Positions 26,197 to 35,912 are shown, counted from the stretch's first letter. The stretch is DNA of 64,000 nt from Porticoccus sp950063125 (GCF_963973895.1 NZ_CAXBBF010000006.1), one strand, 5' to 3'. Notes: generated by a model not told the origin, from the letters alone. Numbers and translations: made by a program.

Positions 26197-26523
26197 TTAT
26201 TTGGCTTCCTCATCTGCCGATTCAGCGGGAGCTGCTTCTGCGGGCACTTCATCAGCAGGCGCCTCTTCTGCTGGAGCTGCTTCTGTCACAACCTCTTCTG
26301 CTGGAGTTTCTTCTGCCGGGGCTTCCTCAGCGGGGGCCTCTTCAACAGCTGGCTCTTCTACCGGCGCGGGTTTGGCAACTGCCTGCTTGACGACACCCGC
26401 GGCGACCAGAATGCTGACTTTTTCGTCACCATTAATGATCTTCTTGTCGGCGCCTTCAACGGCATAGCGGCCTGAGCGTTTTTGATAAATGGTGTACTCG
26501 TCAGTTTTCTGAAGTACTTTCAT
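26197..26523 (-). CDS. Small protein with a conserved-looking N-terminus and a Pro/Ala/Glu repeat tail
   Basis: A 108-residue product with unknown function. The first about 45 residues (MKVLQKTDEYTIYQKRSGRY, then AVEGADKK and a hydrophobic VSILVAAGVV) look like a compact folded unit with two beta hairpins. The remainder is an unstructured acidic tail of about ten repeats of the type PAEEAPAEE/TPAEE. The ATG at 26523 is preseded by AGGAGA at a good distance; an upstream frame start at 26571 is less likely. It has its own terminator and lies between yebC and ruvC. I do not recognise a named family. Confidence 0.75.
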   Translation of the reverse strand: MKVLQKTDEYTIYQKRSGRYAVEGADKKIINGDEKVSILVAAGVVKQAVAKPAPVEEPAVEEAPAEEAPAEETPAEEVVTEAAPAEEAPADEVPAEAAPAESADEEAK

Positions 26524-26600
26524 CCTGTCTCTCCTGTGATTACTCGTTCTGTTAACAATATCGGGATACACCCGGGTTTACTCTCTGGCCCAACCGATTA

Positions 26601-27347
26601 TCAGCCGAGCTCAGCCATCACCGACGCGGGAATATCCGCATTGGTATATACATTCTGCACATCATCCAGATCTTCCAGATGGTCCACCAGCGCCAGCAAT
26701 TTCTCCGCACCGTCCAGGTCAACGGGCACAGTAATGGATGCCAGCATCGTGACCTCTGCATTTTCCGGCTCAAGGCCAGCTCCCAACAGGGCTTCTTTGA
26801 CTGCGCTGAAGTCTTCCCAAGCGGTCAGCACGTCGATGGAACCATCGTCATTGGTCACCACGTCTTCTGCGCCCGCTTCCAGGGCAACTTCGATTAACCG
26901 GTTTTCATCAACCCCAGCGGGATAACTGATTTGGCCGGTACGTTTAAACAGGTAGGCGACCGATCCGTCCGTGCCCAGATTGCCACCGCGCTTGGTAAAT
27001 GCGTGGCGCACATCGGACACCGTACGATTGCGGTTATCCGTCATACAGTCCACCAGCACGGCGATACCACCGACGCCGTAACCCTCGTAGGTCACCTCTT
27101 CATAATTGTCGCCTTCACCGGCACCGGCCCCCCTGGCAATGGCTTTATCAATGGTGTCGCGCTTCATGTTATTACCGAGCGCTTTGTCCACTGCGGCGCG
27201 AAGCCGGGGGTTATCTTCCGGCAGAGGGCCACCGGATTTTGCAGCCACAACCAGCTCGCGAATCAGTTTGGTGAATACCTTGCCGCGCTTGGCATCCTGC
27301 GCTGCCTTGCGGTGCTTGATATTGGCCCATTTGCTGTGACCTGCCAT
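26601..27347 (-). CDS. yebC: YebC/TACO1-family protein
   Basis: The 248-residue product starts MAGHSKWANIKHRKAAQDAK, the invariant opening of YebC/PmpR/TACO1 proteins, and shows GGPLPEDNPRLRAAVDKA and the acidic C-terminal DLDDVQNVYTNAD. Members have been described as transcription regulators and, more recently, as factors helping translation through poly-proline stretches. Here the nearby Lys-Pro-rich TolA would be a natural client, but that is inference. Usual neighbour of ruvCAB and aspS. Confidence 0.95.
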   Translation of the reverse strand: MAGHSKWANIKHRKAAQDAKRGKVFTKLIRELVVAAKSGGPLPEDNPRLRAAVDKALGNNMKRDTIDKAIARGAGAGEGDNYEEVTYEGYGVGGIAVLVDCMTDNRNRTVSDVRHAFTKRGGNLGTDGSVAYLFKRTGQISYPAGVDENRLIEVALEAGAEDVVTNDDGSIDVLTAWEDFSAVKEALLGAGLEPENAEVTMLASITVPVDLDGAEKLLALVDHLEDLDDVQNVYTNADIPASVMAELG

Positions 27348-27437
27348 AACAAAAACCTCCCATACTGCCAGGCTGTGGCCATCTCGCCAACAGCCGTTTT
27401 TTATCGTGTTGCGCCGGTCAGCGCACTGCGGAATAAA

Positions 27438-29216
27438 TCAGCTATCCGCCGGTTTTTTCTCCCGCAAACGAATATTCAGTTCACGCAATTGCCGATTATC
27501 AACCCCGCCCGGCGCATCGGTCATGACGCAGGCCGCAGTCTGGGTTTTCGGGAAAGCGATCACATCGCGAATCGAATGGCTGCCGGTCATCAACATAATC
27601 AGCCGATCCAGACCAAACGCCAACCCGCCATGGGGTGGACAACCAAATTTCAGGGCGTCGATCAGGAAACCGAATTTTTCGTCCGCTTCTGCCTCACTGA
27701 TACCTAAGACCTTGAACACTGCGTGCTGCATATCGGGATTGTGGATACGGATCGAACCGCCACCCAGCTCCGTGCCGTTCAACACCATATCGTAGGCAAT
27801 CGACAGGGCTTTTTCCGGGTCGGCTTCGAGCGCTTCCACCGAGCAGGCCGGTCGGGTAAACGGATGATGCAGGGAAGTCCAGCCGCCCTCCCCGTCTTCT
27901 TCAAACATCGGGAAGTCGACCACCCACAATGGCGCCCACTGGCAGGTGTAGAGATTCAGGTCTGCGCCAAGTTTACAGCGCAGAGCACCCAATGCTTCGG
28001 TCACAACACGGTGGTTATCTGCACCAAAGAAAATCAGGTCGCCATTCTCCGCAACGGTGCGATCGAGTATAGCGGCACGCACGTCCAACGGCAGAAACTT
28101 GACGATCGGGGATTGCAGTCCCTCCTCCAGGTCTTCCCTGTTATTGACCTTGATGTAGGCTAGCCCCCGGGCACCATAAATACCGACAAACCTGGTGTAA
28201 TCATCTATCTGCTTGCGACTGATCTCGTTGCCACCAGGCACTTTCAATGCCGTGACCCGGCCCTTTGGATCATTGGCCGGCCCGGAAAACACCTTGAAAT
28301 CCACTTCTGTCATCAGGTCCTTGATTTCCACCAATTCGAGGGGAATCCGCAAATCCGGTTTATCGCTGCCATAGCGCATAATGGCCTCGCTATGAGGCAT
28401 GGAGGGGAAATCCCCCAGATCCACCTCGAGCACCTCCTGGAAAACCGTGCGGATCATTTCCTCATTGATGGCCATGATCTCCGCTTCCGAGGTAAACGAC
28501 ATTTCCACATCAACCTGGGTAAATTCAGGCTGGCGGTCGGCCCGGAGGTCTTCGTCACGGAAACATTTTGCGATCTGGTAATAACGGTCCACCCCCGACA
28601 CCATCAGCAACTGCTTGAACAATTGTGGCGACTGCGGCAGCGCAAAGAACTTGCCTTCGTGGGTGCGGCTCGGCACCAGGTAATCGCGGGCGCCCTCCGG
28701 CGTGGCCCGGGTCAGGATCGGGGTTTCAATATCCAGAAATCCCCGTTGATCAAGAAAGTTGCGGATAATATTGGTCACTCTGGAGCGAAACCGCATGTTG
28801 TTGAGCATTTCCGGCCGGCGCAGGTCCAGATAGCGGTACTTGAGCCGCACTTCCTCGCCCACCTTGTTGTGCTGATCCAGCGGGAAGGGCGGCGTTTCAG
28901 AGGCATTCAGTATCTGCACCGCCAGACCATAAACTTCAATCTGACCAGTGGCCATTTCCGGGTTGACGGTTTCGGGGGTTCTGGCGCGAACCCGACCAGT
29001 CACCTGCAGCACGTACTCACTGCGAACCCGGTCGGCAAGGGCAAAATGCTCGCCGCAATCCGGGTCAAACACGACCTGCACGATACCTTCACGATCGCGC
29101 AAATCGACAAAGATCACACCCCCGTGGTCGCGGCGACGATCCACCCAACCGCACAGGGTGACTTCCTGATCAATGTGTTCGGCGCCGAGCACACCACAAT
29201 AACTTGTCCGCATCAT
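27438..29216 (-). CDS. aspS: Aspartate-tRNA ligase
   Basis: A class II aminoacyl-tRNA synthetase of 592 residues, the bacterial form. N-terminal OB anticodon-binding domain (about 1-110, VTLCGWVDRRRDHGGVIFVDLR), class II motifs including FRDEDLRADRQPEFTQ (motif 2, about 218-233), the bacterial GAD insertion (about 290-410) and motif 3 GLAFGLDRLIMLM (about 530-542). Upstream of yebC on the same strand. Confidence 0.97.
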   Translation of the reverse strand: MMRTSYCGVLGAEHIDQEVTLCGWVDRRRDHGGVIFVDLRDREGIVQVVFDPDCGEHFALADRVRSEYVLQVTGRVRARTPETVNPEMATGQIEVYGLAVQILNASETPPFPLDQHNKVGEEVRLKYRYLDLRRPEMLNNMRFRSRVTNIIRNFLDQRGFLDIETPILTRATPEGARDYLVPSRTHEGKFFALPQSPQLFKQLLMVSGVDRYYQIAKCFRDEDLRADRQPEFTQVDVEMSFTSEAEIMAINEEMIRTVFQEVLEVDLGDFPSMPHSEAIMRYGSDKPDLRIPLELVEIKDLMTEVDFKVFSGPANDPKGRVTALKVPGGNEISRKQIDDYTRFVGIYGARGLAYIKVNNREDLEEGLQSPIVKFLPLDVRAAILDRTVAENGDLIFFGADNHRVVTEALGALRCKLGADLNLYTCQWAPLWVVDFPMFEEDGEGGWTSLHHPFTRPACSVEALEADPEKALSIAYDMVLNGTELGGGSIRIHNPDMQHAVFKVLGISEAEADEKFGFLIDALKFGCPPHGGLAFGLDRLIMLMTGSHSIRDVIAFPKTQTAACVMTDAPGGVDNRQLRELNIRLREKKPADS

Positions 29217-29270
29217 GTCTTCCCGTTGTTAATCTAATGGAGGCCGGGCAGGGCTTCCGGTGGTATTGGT

Positions 29271-29549
29271 TCAGGCAGCGGGGGTGGAACCGGCAGCCTC
29301 TTTGGGTTTTGCTTCAGGCTTTGCCTTGCTTTCCGAGGGCTGGTCGCCGGCAATATTCTTTCTTTTCTCTTTTTTGAAATCCGTTTCATACCAGCCGCTG
29401 CCACTCAGCCGGAAACCGGCAGCCGTCAACTGTTTTTTCAATTCCGACTGATGACAAACCGGACAATCCGTCAATGGTTTGTCACTGATTTTTTGGAGTG
29501 CCTCCAGTGCATGACCACAGGCCTGACATTGATAACTGTAAATCGGCAT
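29271..29549 (-). CDS. FmdB family zinc-ribbon protein
   Basis: A 92-residue product that begins MPIYSYQCQACGHALE with two CxxC pairs (Cys 8/11 and about 34/37, DCPVC), the FmdB putative regulator zinc ribbon. The C-terminal 40 residues are Lys/Ala/Glu-rich and probably disordered. It lies just upstream of aspS on the same strand, a frequent pairing. Function unknown beyond the fold. Confidence 0.88.
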   Translation of the reverse strand: MPIYSYQCQACGHALEALQKISDKPLTDCPVCHQSELKKQLTAAGFRLSGSGWYETDFKKEKRKNIAGDQPSESKAKPEAKPKEAAGSTPAA

Positions 29550-29693
29550 AACTAAATACCCTGATTCTAGAGCGGGCAGAACGCCCCTGATAAAAGCGGC
29601 GCATTATACCCCAGTAACCAGGGGGCTAGAAGATTGGATAAAGCCTGAATCCGCGCAATCGCCAACACAATATGCAAAAATCTGCCGCAAAAG

Positions 29694-30122
29694 CTAGTTG
29701 CGCAAGGCGGTGAAGCCGTCCCCAACCAGTACATTGACAACTGAATCGACCCGCGCAGCCAGCAACTCCCCGGTATACTCCTGTGCCTGCAACCGCCCCC
29801 AAATGGGGTCGGGCCAGGCGCCGTCCGTTTTATAGCGGGCGATATGATGTACATGCAGTTGGGCCACCCGGTTGCCCAGGGTCGCGATATTGACCTTATC
29901 CGGGGAGAACACATCCACCAATGTCTCCGCCAGCAGAGAAGATTCGCGAACCAGCTGATACTGGTCCTGTTCTGACAAATGATAAATTTCTGTCACATCG
30001 GCAATCCGTGGCACCAGAATAAACCAGGGATAATTGGCATCGCGGTGAAGCAATAACCGGCACAACGGAAAGTCACCAATAATTACCGTGTCAGCCATCA
30101 GCGCAGAATCGAGCTCAAACAT
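29694..30122 (-). CDS. HIT domain protein
   Basis: The 142-residue product carries QLHVHHIARY (about 88-97), the HxHxH histidine triad of nucleotide hydrolases or transferases, with the preceding NIATLGNRVAQ. Substrate unknown. It is divergent from proS. Confidence 0.88.
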   Translation of the reverse strand: MFELDSALMADTVIIGDFPLCRLLLHRDANYPWFILVPRIADVTEIYHLSEQDQYQLVRESSLLAETLVDVFSPDKVNIATLGNRVAQLHVHHIARYKTDGAWPDPIWGRLQAQEYTGELLAARVDSVVNVLVGDGFTALRN

Positions 30123-30207
30123 TTAACAACCTCTTGTCCTGTACCCAAAGCGGGCTCCACCGTAAAATAGCGGTTTTTACACTCACCTCCAAGACAAAGA
30201 ATCAACT

Positions 30208-31929
30208 ATGCGTGCCAGCCAGTTTTTGATCGCTACCCAAAAAGAAACCCCGGCCGATGCCGAAGTCATCAGCCATCAATTGATGATTCGCGCCGGCATG
30301 ATCCGCAAGTTGGCCGCCGGGCTCTACAACTGGTTGCCTCTGGGATTGCGGGTGCTGCGCAAAGTGGAGACCATTGTCCGCGAAGAAATGAACCGGGCCG
30401 GCGCCATGGAAGTCCTGATGCCGGTGACCCAACCGGCGGAACTGTGGCAGGAGTCCGGTCGCTGGGAACAATACGGGCCGGAACTGCTGAGAATGAAAGA
30501 CCGTCACGACCGCGCCTTCTGCCTCGGCCCGACCCACGAGGAAGTCATTACCGACCTGGTCCGCAACCAGCTGCGCAGTTACAAGCAACTGCCCGCCAAT
30601 TTCTATCAGATTCAGACCAAATTCCGGGACGAAATCCGCCCCCGCTTTGGCATCATGCGCGCACGGGAATTTCTGATGAAGGATGCCTACTCCTTTCATG
30701 CGGATCAGGCCAGCCTGCAGCAGACCTATGACACCATGCACGCGGCTTACACCACTATTTTCAGCCGTCTCGGCCTCGACTTCAGGCCCGTCCTGGCGGA
30801 TACCGGCAGCATTGGCGGCAACCACTCCCATGAATTTCATGTGCTGGCGGCCTCCGGCGAGGACGATATCGCCTTCTCCAACGCCAGCGACTATGCCGCC
30901 AACGTGGAAATGGCCGAAGCCATGGCACCGACCGGCAGCCGGCCAACTGCATCGACAGACATGCAGGAAGTGGCGACACCGGGCCAGCACAGCATTGAAC
31001 AGGTCAGCCGGTTTCTCGGAGTAAAACCTGAGCAGGTCGCAAAAACCCTGATCGTGCTGGGAGAACCTGACCAAAACACCACCGCACTGGTGGCACTTGT
31101 GCTGCGGGGCGACCACGAACTCAACGCTATCAAGGCCGAGAAACTGCAGGGCGTGGCATCACCACTGACCTTTGCCAGCGAAGCACAGGTAAAAGCCATA
31201 CTGGGATGTTCTGTGGGATCCATCGGTCCGGTAGCGCTCAGCATTCCGACCATTGTGGATCGCAGCGCGGCCCATCTGGCAGATTTTGTCTGTGGTGCCA
31301 ACCGTGATGATTACCACCTCACCGGTGTCAACTGGGAGAGGGACTGCCCGCCGCTGCAAGTCGAGGACATTCGCAATGTGGTCCCCGGCGACGCCAGTCC
31401 CGACGGCCAGGGCACACTGGAAATCAAACGCGGCATTGAAGTGGGACATATTTTTCAATTGGGCACCAAATACAGTGAGGCCATGAACGCCCGGGTACTC
31501 AATGAAGAAGGCCGCGAGCAGGTCATGTTGATGGGCTGCTACGGTATTGGCGTAAGCCGCGTTGTGGCCGCTGCCATCGAGCAGAATCATGACGAAAAAG
31601 GCATCATCTGGCCCGATGCCCTGGCCCCGTTCCAGGTCGCGGTGGTGCCGATCAATCTGCACAAGTCCGAACCGGTTCGCGATGCCTGCGAAGCGCTCTA
31701 TTCCGATCTGCAACAGGCAGGTTTTGACGTACTGTTAATGGATGAAGAGAAAGCCCGGCTAGGGGTCATGCTGGCAGATATTGAATTAATGGGCATTCCT
31801 CACCGCATCGTCGTGGGTGACCGCGGGCTTGAACAGGGTCAGGTGGAATATTACAACCGTCGCAGCGGGGAAAGCTGCCAAATCGCGGCAACGGAATTGC
31901 CTGAATTTCTGGCACAGGCCCTCGGATGA
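30208..31929 (+). CDS. proS: Proline-tRNA ligase
   Basis: A class II synthetase of 573 residues with the bacterial editing insertion (about 225-405) between motifs 2 and 3. Motif 1 region MPVTQPAELWQESGRW (about 71-86), motif 2 FRDEIRPRFGIMRAREFLMKD (split: RPRFGIMRAREF, about 147-158), and motif 3 MGCYGIGVSR (about 444-453), followed by the anticodon-binding domain. Its stop overlaps the start of the transglycosylase gene by four bases. Confidence 0.97.
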   Translation: MRASQFLIATQKETPADAEVISHQLMIRAGMIRKLAAGLYNWLPLGLRVLRKVETIVREEMNRAGAMEVLMPVTQPAELWQESGRWEQYGPELLRMKDRHDRAFCLGPTHEEVITDLVRNQLRSYKQLPANFYQIQTKFRDEIRPRFGIMRAREFLMKDAYSFHADQASLQQTYDTMHAAYTTIFSRLGLDFRPVLADTGSIGGNHSHEFHVLAASGEDDIAFSNASDYAANVEMAEAMAPTGSRPTASTDMQEVATPGQHSIEQVSRFLGVKPEQVAKTLIVLGEPDQNTTALVALVLRGDHELNAIKAEKLQGVASPLTFASEAQVKAILGCSVGSIGPVALSIPTIVDRSAAHLADFVCGANRDDYHLTGVNWERDCPPLQVEDIRNVVPGDASPDGQGTLEIKRGIEVGHIFQLGTKYSEAMNARVLNEEGREQVMLMGCYGIGVSRVVAAAIEQNHDEKGIIWPDALAPFQVAVVPINLHKSEPVRDACEALYSDLQQAGFDVLLMDEEKARLGVMLADIELMGIPHRIVVGDRGLEQGQVEYYNRRSGESCQIAATELPEFLAQALG

Positions 31930-32507
31930 GCGCTTCGGTCGGCCAGCGAATCGCGCGGTGGCTGACACTGACGACCACCGCTCTCTGGCTGAGCGCTTCT
32001 CTCGCGGGCGATGCGCAGGAAGTGGATCAGGCTCTGTTGACCCTCCTGAAAAAGACCGTGGAACAGGCCGACAGCTTTGAGGATCGTTTCGATGCCGAGG
32101 TATGGCTGATGGCAAAATCCACCCAGCTTGCCCGGTATATTCCTGACAGCGAGGAGCGACTCGACCTGCTGCGAAAAATCCATCAGGCCGCCACGCGGGC
32201 AGAACTGTCGCCGGAAGTGGTGCTCGCCGTCATTCAGGTGGAGAGTCACTTTGACTCCTACGCAGTCTCCAGTGCTGGCGCTCAGGGTATGATGCAGGTC
32301 ATGCCCTTCTGGAAGCACGAAATTGGCCGGGCGGATGATAACCTGATCAACATTGATACCAATCTGCGCTATGGCTGCACCATTCTCAAGTATTATCTGG
32401 ACAAGGAAAATGGCAATCTCGCACTGGCGCTCGCCCGCTATAACGGCAGCTACGGCAAAACCTGGTACCCCGAGAGAGTGATGCTGGCCTGGGATAACTG
32501 GCGCTAA
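31926..32507 (+). CDS. Soluble/lipid-free lytic transglycosylase (SLT domain)
   Basis: The 193-residue product has a signal peptide (about 1-28) and an SLT domain (about 85-190) with the catalytic Glu in AVIQVESHFDSYAVS, then GAQGMMQVMP and a C-terminal ALARYNGSYGK. It should cleave peptidoglycan in the periplasm with 1,6-anhydro product. The ATG overlaps the proS stop (ATGA), so the two are coupled. Too short to be Slt70; a MltC/EmtA-like role is possible. Confidence 0.9.
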   Translation: MSASVGQRIARWLTLTTTALWLSASLAGDAQEVDQALLTLLKKTVEQADSFEDRFDAEVWLMAKSTQLARYIPDSEERLDLLRKIHQAATRAELSPEVVLAVIQVESHFDSYAVSSAGAQGMMQVMPFWKHEIGRADDNLINIDTNLRYGCTILKYYLDKENGNLALALARYNGSYGKTWYPERVMLAWDNWR

Positions 32508-32529
32508 AAACAAACAACAAAATGACAAC

Positions 32530-32558
32530 CCGGAGGTTTTTTAAGCAAAAACCTCCGG
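32530..32558. terminator. Hairpin downstream of the transglycosylase gene
   Basis: Perfect 12-bp stem CCGGAGGTTTTT/AAAAACCTCCGG with loop TAAGC, 22 bp after the transglycosylase stop. It fits a terminator or mRNA 3' stabiliser; a second terminator follows. Confidence 0.65.
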
Positions 32559-32582
32559 ATAAAACCTATAAAGAAAACACAA

Positions 32583-32612
32583 AAAAATGCCAGCTAAAGC
32601 TGGCATTTTTTT
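32583..32612. terminator. Bidirectional rho-independent terminator
   Basis: Stem TGCCAGC/GCTGGCA with loop TAAA, flanked by A-run and T-run, between the convergent transglycosylase (+) and cold-shock (-) genes. It can end both transcripts. Confidence 0.85.
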
Positions 32613-32633
32613 AGTTAAACTCAGGCAATTGCC

Positions 32634-32846
32634 TCAGGCAATAACAGTTACGTTTTGTGCCTGCGGGCCTTTCTGGCCTTCGGTCACTTCGAAAGAAACC
32701 TGCTGCCCCTCATACAGTGTGCGACGGCCTGTACCGTTAATAGCACTGAAATGTACAAAGACGTCCTTACCACCTTCCTGCGCAAGAAAGCCATACCCTT
32801 TTTCTTCATTGAACCACTTAACGGTACCGGTAACTAAATCTGACAT
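32634..32846 (-). CDS. Cold-shock domain protein (CspA family)
   Basis: A 70-residue single cold-shock domain: GTVKWFNEEKGYGFLAQE (RNP1, about 6-23) and DVFVHFSAI (RNP2, about 28-36). It binds single-stranded RNA/DNA. I chose the ATG at 32846, the usual MSD start; an upstream in-frame ATG at 32918 would add 24 unrelated residues. The long 5' untranslated region of this stretch is normal for csp genes. Confidence 0.95.
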   Translation of the reverse strand: MSDLVTGTVKWFNEEKGYGFLAQEGGKDVFVHFSAINGTGRRTLYEGQQVSFEVTEGQKGPQAQNVTVIA

Positions 32847-33002
32847 AAAATCCTCGTAAGCACTTAGTGCCAACCTCGGGTTGGCGGTGTAAATATACGG
32901 GCAGCTAAAGACCCGCAATTCCCACTTTAAAGCGGCTTACAAAAACGCGCAAGCAAAAATACCTTGACATACTCCCCAAAGCGCTGTCACCGGGCAAAAT
33001 CC

Positions 33003-33926
33003 CTAGGGCAGCCCATCAAACTCTTCACCCTCTTTCACCTCGGGCGGCAACAAATTCTCTCTGGTCATCCGCAGTGCCATCAACGTATTTGCCGCCACGT
33101 AGATGGAAGAGTACGTACCGATTACCACACCCACAATCAGTGCAATTGCAAAATTGTGAATCAGCTCGCCGCCAAAAATAAACAGCGCCACCAGCACAAA
33201 AATTGTGGTCAGAGAAGTAATCAGTGTGCGCTGCAACGACTGTGTCAGAGACTCATTAATAACTTCTTTCGCATCCGCCATTCGCAACAGTCGAAAATTT
33301 TCCCGTATTCGGTCAAATACGACAATCGTGTCATTTAGGGAATAACCGATCACAGCGAGCACCGCCGCCAGTACTGTGAGATCAAATTCCAGCCCCATAA
33401 TCGAGAAAAACCCGAGGGTGATAACCACATCGTGAACCAGTGCAACAACAGCACCGATCGAAAATTTGTATTGAAACCGGATGGCCACATAGAGCATCAC
33501 CACGGCCAGCGCAGCCAGCATGCCCAGACCGCCATCTTCGCGGAGCTCATCGCCCACCTGGGGACCCACATAATCCACCCGACGCATTTCGATCTCGCTG
33601 TCGGTGTTGTTTTTCAGCGCAGCAAACACCTCATCGGACAAACCGGCTGCCGGTTCACCCTGCAAACGAATCAGCACATCGCTCTCGGAACCGAAGTAGA
33701 TTACAGTGGGGTTTTCAAAGCCGCTCTCCGTGAGCTGTGCGCGAATCACCGATAAATCGGCTGGTTGTGGATAGCCCACCTCAATCTGGGTGCCTCCGGT
33801 AAAATCGAGACCCAGCACGATGCCTTTCACCGACAGGGAAACCAGCGAACCCAGCACCAACAAAATGGAGATGATTGCCGCCAACTTGCGCTGGCCCATG
33901 AAATCAATAACACGTAGCGTTGTCAT
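33003..33926 (-). CDS. secF: Protein translocase subunit SecF
   Basis: An inner-membrane RND-like partner of SecD that uses the proton gradient to finish protein export. The 307-residue product has six membrane helices, the first periplasmic loop with GLDFTGGTQIEVGYP (about 35-49), and the conserved VIGYSLNDTIVVFDRIREN (about 200-218). Ten bp separate it from secD. Confidence 0.96.
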   Translation of the reverse strand: MTTLRVIDFMGQRKLAAIISILLVLGSLVSLSVKGIVLGLDFTGGTQIEVGYPQPADLSVIRAQLTESGFENPTVIYFGSESDVLIRLQGEPAAGLSDEVFAALKNNTDSEIEMRRVDYVGPQVGDELREDGGLGMLAALAVVMLYVAIRFQYKFSIGAVVALVHDVVITLGFFSIMGLEFDLTVLAAVLAVIGYSLNDTIVVFDRIRENFRLLRMADAKEVINESLTQSLQRTLITSLTTIFVLVALFIFGGELIHNFAIALIVGVVIGTYSSIYVAANTLMALRMTRENLLPPEVKEGEEFDGLP

Positions 33927-33935
33927 GGTGAGCTC

Positions 33936-35789
33936 CTAAATCCAGACTTTGTTAATGGTACGGCCACCATAGACCAGATTGACCAGCGCTCTGGTACCCA
34001 GAATTGCGGTGAACATCGAGGTCAAAATACCGATCGACAGAGTAACTGCAAAGCCCTGCACCGGCCCGGAACCAACGGCATATAGAATCACCGCCACGAT
34101 CAGTGTGGTCAGGTTGGCATCCAGAATCGAGACAAAAGCCCGATCGTAACCGGCATTGATGGCCGACTGGGGTGGCAGACCATTGGCCAACTCCTCCCTG
34201 ATTCGCGAAAAGATCAGCACATTGGCATCCACTGCCATCCCCACCGTCAGCACAATACCGGCAATACCCGGCAGGGTCAGCGTGGCACCCAGCAGTGACA
34301 TGGCAGCAACCATGATGACCAGATTGAGAGCGAGCGCCACATTGGCAAAGATGCCAAAGACCCGGTAGTACACCAACATAAAGAGCAGCACCATCACCAT
34401 GCCGATGGTGACCGATTTAACCCCCAGGGCAATATTCTCGGCGCCCAGCGAAGGACCGATGGTCCTCTCTTCTACAAAATACATGGGTGCCGCCAGGCCG
34501 CCAGCACGGAGCAACAGTGCCAGCTCCGAGGACTCGCGGGGATTATCAAGACCGGTAATGCGGAAGGTTTTGCCCAGCGCGCTGCGAATGGTGGCCAGAC
34601 TGATAATTTTCTTTTCAACGTAGCGCTCGGACGTCGCAACCTGCTCACCCTTTTCATTGGTGGTATAGATCGTGCGGGTCTTGTACTCGATAAACAGCAC
34701 ACCCAGGCGGCGATCAATATTTTTGCGGGAAACCCGGTGCATTCGGGCACCGCCATCACTGTCCAGCGTGATATTCACCTGCGGAAAGCCATTTTCATCG
34801 AAGGAAGCCGACGCGTTCGACACGTGGTCGCCCGTAATCACCACCGTGCGTTCCAGCCAGGCATCGGGAAAACGTGACTTATCATTCAGAAATTCAAATT
34901 TTTCTGCGGTGACCACGTTCTGTTCTTCGGCCTCAAGACGGAATTCAAGGTTGGCTGTTTTGCCGATAATCCGCTTCGCCTCAGCCGTATCCTGAACCCC
35001 GGGCAGCTCCACCATCACCCGGTTGCGACCCTGACGCTGTACGATGGGCTCGGACACTCCCAGTTCATTAACCCGGTTTCGGAGGGTCACCAGGTTCTGG
35101 TTCAGTGCGTAATCCTCAACTTCCCTGATCGCAGAGTCCGACATCGTGGACCGGATAGTGTACAAGCCGCCTTCCGTGGAGAGCTGCGCCGTCAGATCGC
35201 GGAAGTCGCGACGGAGAATCTGGTTCGCCTCATCCCGCTCTTCTTCAGTGCGGAACTTGCTGACAATCGTCCCCTCTTCCAGCTTCACCGTGTGGTAACG
35301 CAGCTTCTGCTCACGCATGGCACCGCGTATCTCCCGAACCGAAGACTCCATCCGCTTGCCAACCACTTCGTCAACATTGACCTCCAGCAGAAAATGCACG
35401 CCACCACTGAGGTCGAGCCCGAGCTTCATCGGTTGTGCCCCCAGCGCAGCGAGCCAATCGGGGGTCGTCGGTGCGAGATTCAGCGCTACCACGTAATCAA
35501 AACCGAGAGCCCGCTGAATGACCCTTTTGGCCGGCAGCTGCTGATCTCGCTCCTTCAGGCGAATGAGGGCGCTTTCACCAGTACTCTCTGCACCGAAGTA
35601 CTCGATACCTTCATCCTTGAGCGCCCGCTCCATCTGATCCAGCAACTGCTGATCGACCACGGTCGCACTACTCTGTCCGGAAACCTGTACAGCCGGATCA
35701 GGCACGTACAGATTGGGCAGGGCATACACCACTCCCAACGAGACGACAAAGAGAATCAGCAGGTATTTCCATAACGGATAACGGTTCAT
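33936..35789 (-). CDS. secD: Protein translocase subunit SecD
   Basis: The larger SecDF subunit, 617 residues: an N-terminal helix, a long periplasmic domain (about 30-445) with GLDLSGGVHFLLEV and GVSEPIVQRQGRNRVMVELPG-type repeats, and five C-terminal membrane helices with GMAVDANVLIFSRIREEL (about 512-529). Downstream of tgt on the same strand; the yajC gene usually found between tgt and secD is absent from the 123-bp gap. Confidence 0.96.
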   Translation of the reverse strand: MNRYPLWKYLLILFVVSLGVVYALPNLYVPDPAVQVSGQSSATVVDQQLLDQMERALKDEGIEYFGAESTGESALIRLKERDQQLPAKRVIQRALGFDYVVALNLAPTTPDWLAALGAQPMKLGLDLSGGVHFLLEVNVDEVVGKRMESSVREIRGAMREQKLRYHTVKLEEGTIVSKFRTEEERDEANQILRRDFRDLTAQLSTEGGLYTIRSTMSDSAIREVEDYALNQNLVTLRNRVNELGVSEPIVQRQGRNRVMVELPGVQDTAEAKRIIGKTANLEFRLEAEEQNVVTAEKFEFLNDKSRFPDAWLERTVVITGDHVSNASASFDENGFPQVNITLDSDGGARMHRVSRKNIDRRLGVLFIEYKTRTIYTTNEKGEQVATSERYVEKKIISLATIRSALGKTFRITGLDNPRESSELALLLRAGGLAAPMYFVEERTIGPSLGAENIALGVKSVTIGMVMVLLFMLVYYRVFGIFANVALALNLVIMVAAMSLLGATLTLPGIAGIVLTVGMAVDANVLIFSRIREELANGLPPQSAINAGYDRAFVSILDANLTTLIVAVILYAVGSGPVQGFAVTLSIGILTSMFTAILGTRALVNLVYGGRTINKVWI

Positions 35790-35912
35790 ATCACTAGTCT
35801 TTTATTGAGTCCTGAACGAGAAGCTGACCATTATAGGGTGGAAGCAGCGCCCTTGTCAGAAACGGCGGAAAATATCGAGCACCCCTCACATATTGGGGCA
35901 AATGAGCAAACC

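Noticed and set aside
26159..26475. Ser/Ala-rich + ORFs opposite the Pro/Ala/Glu repeat gene
   Set aside because: Low-complexity shadow of the - strand repeats; no ribosome-binding site.
30202..31116. 304-codon - ORF antisense to proS
   Set aside because: Shadow of a certain aminoacyl-tRNA synthetase gene.
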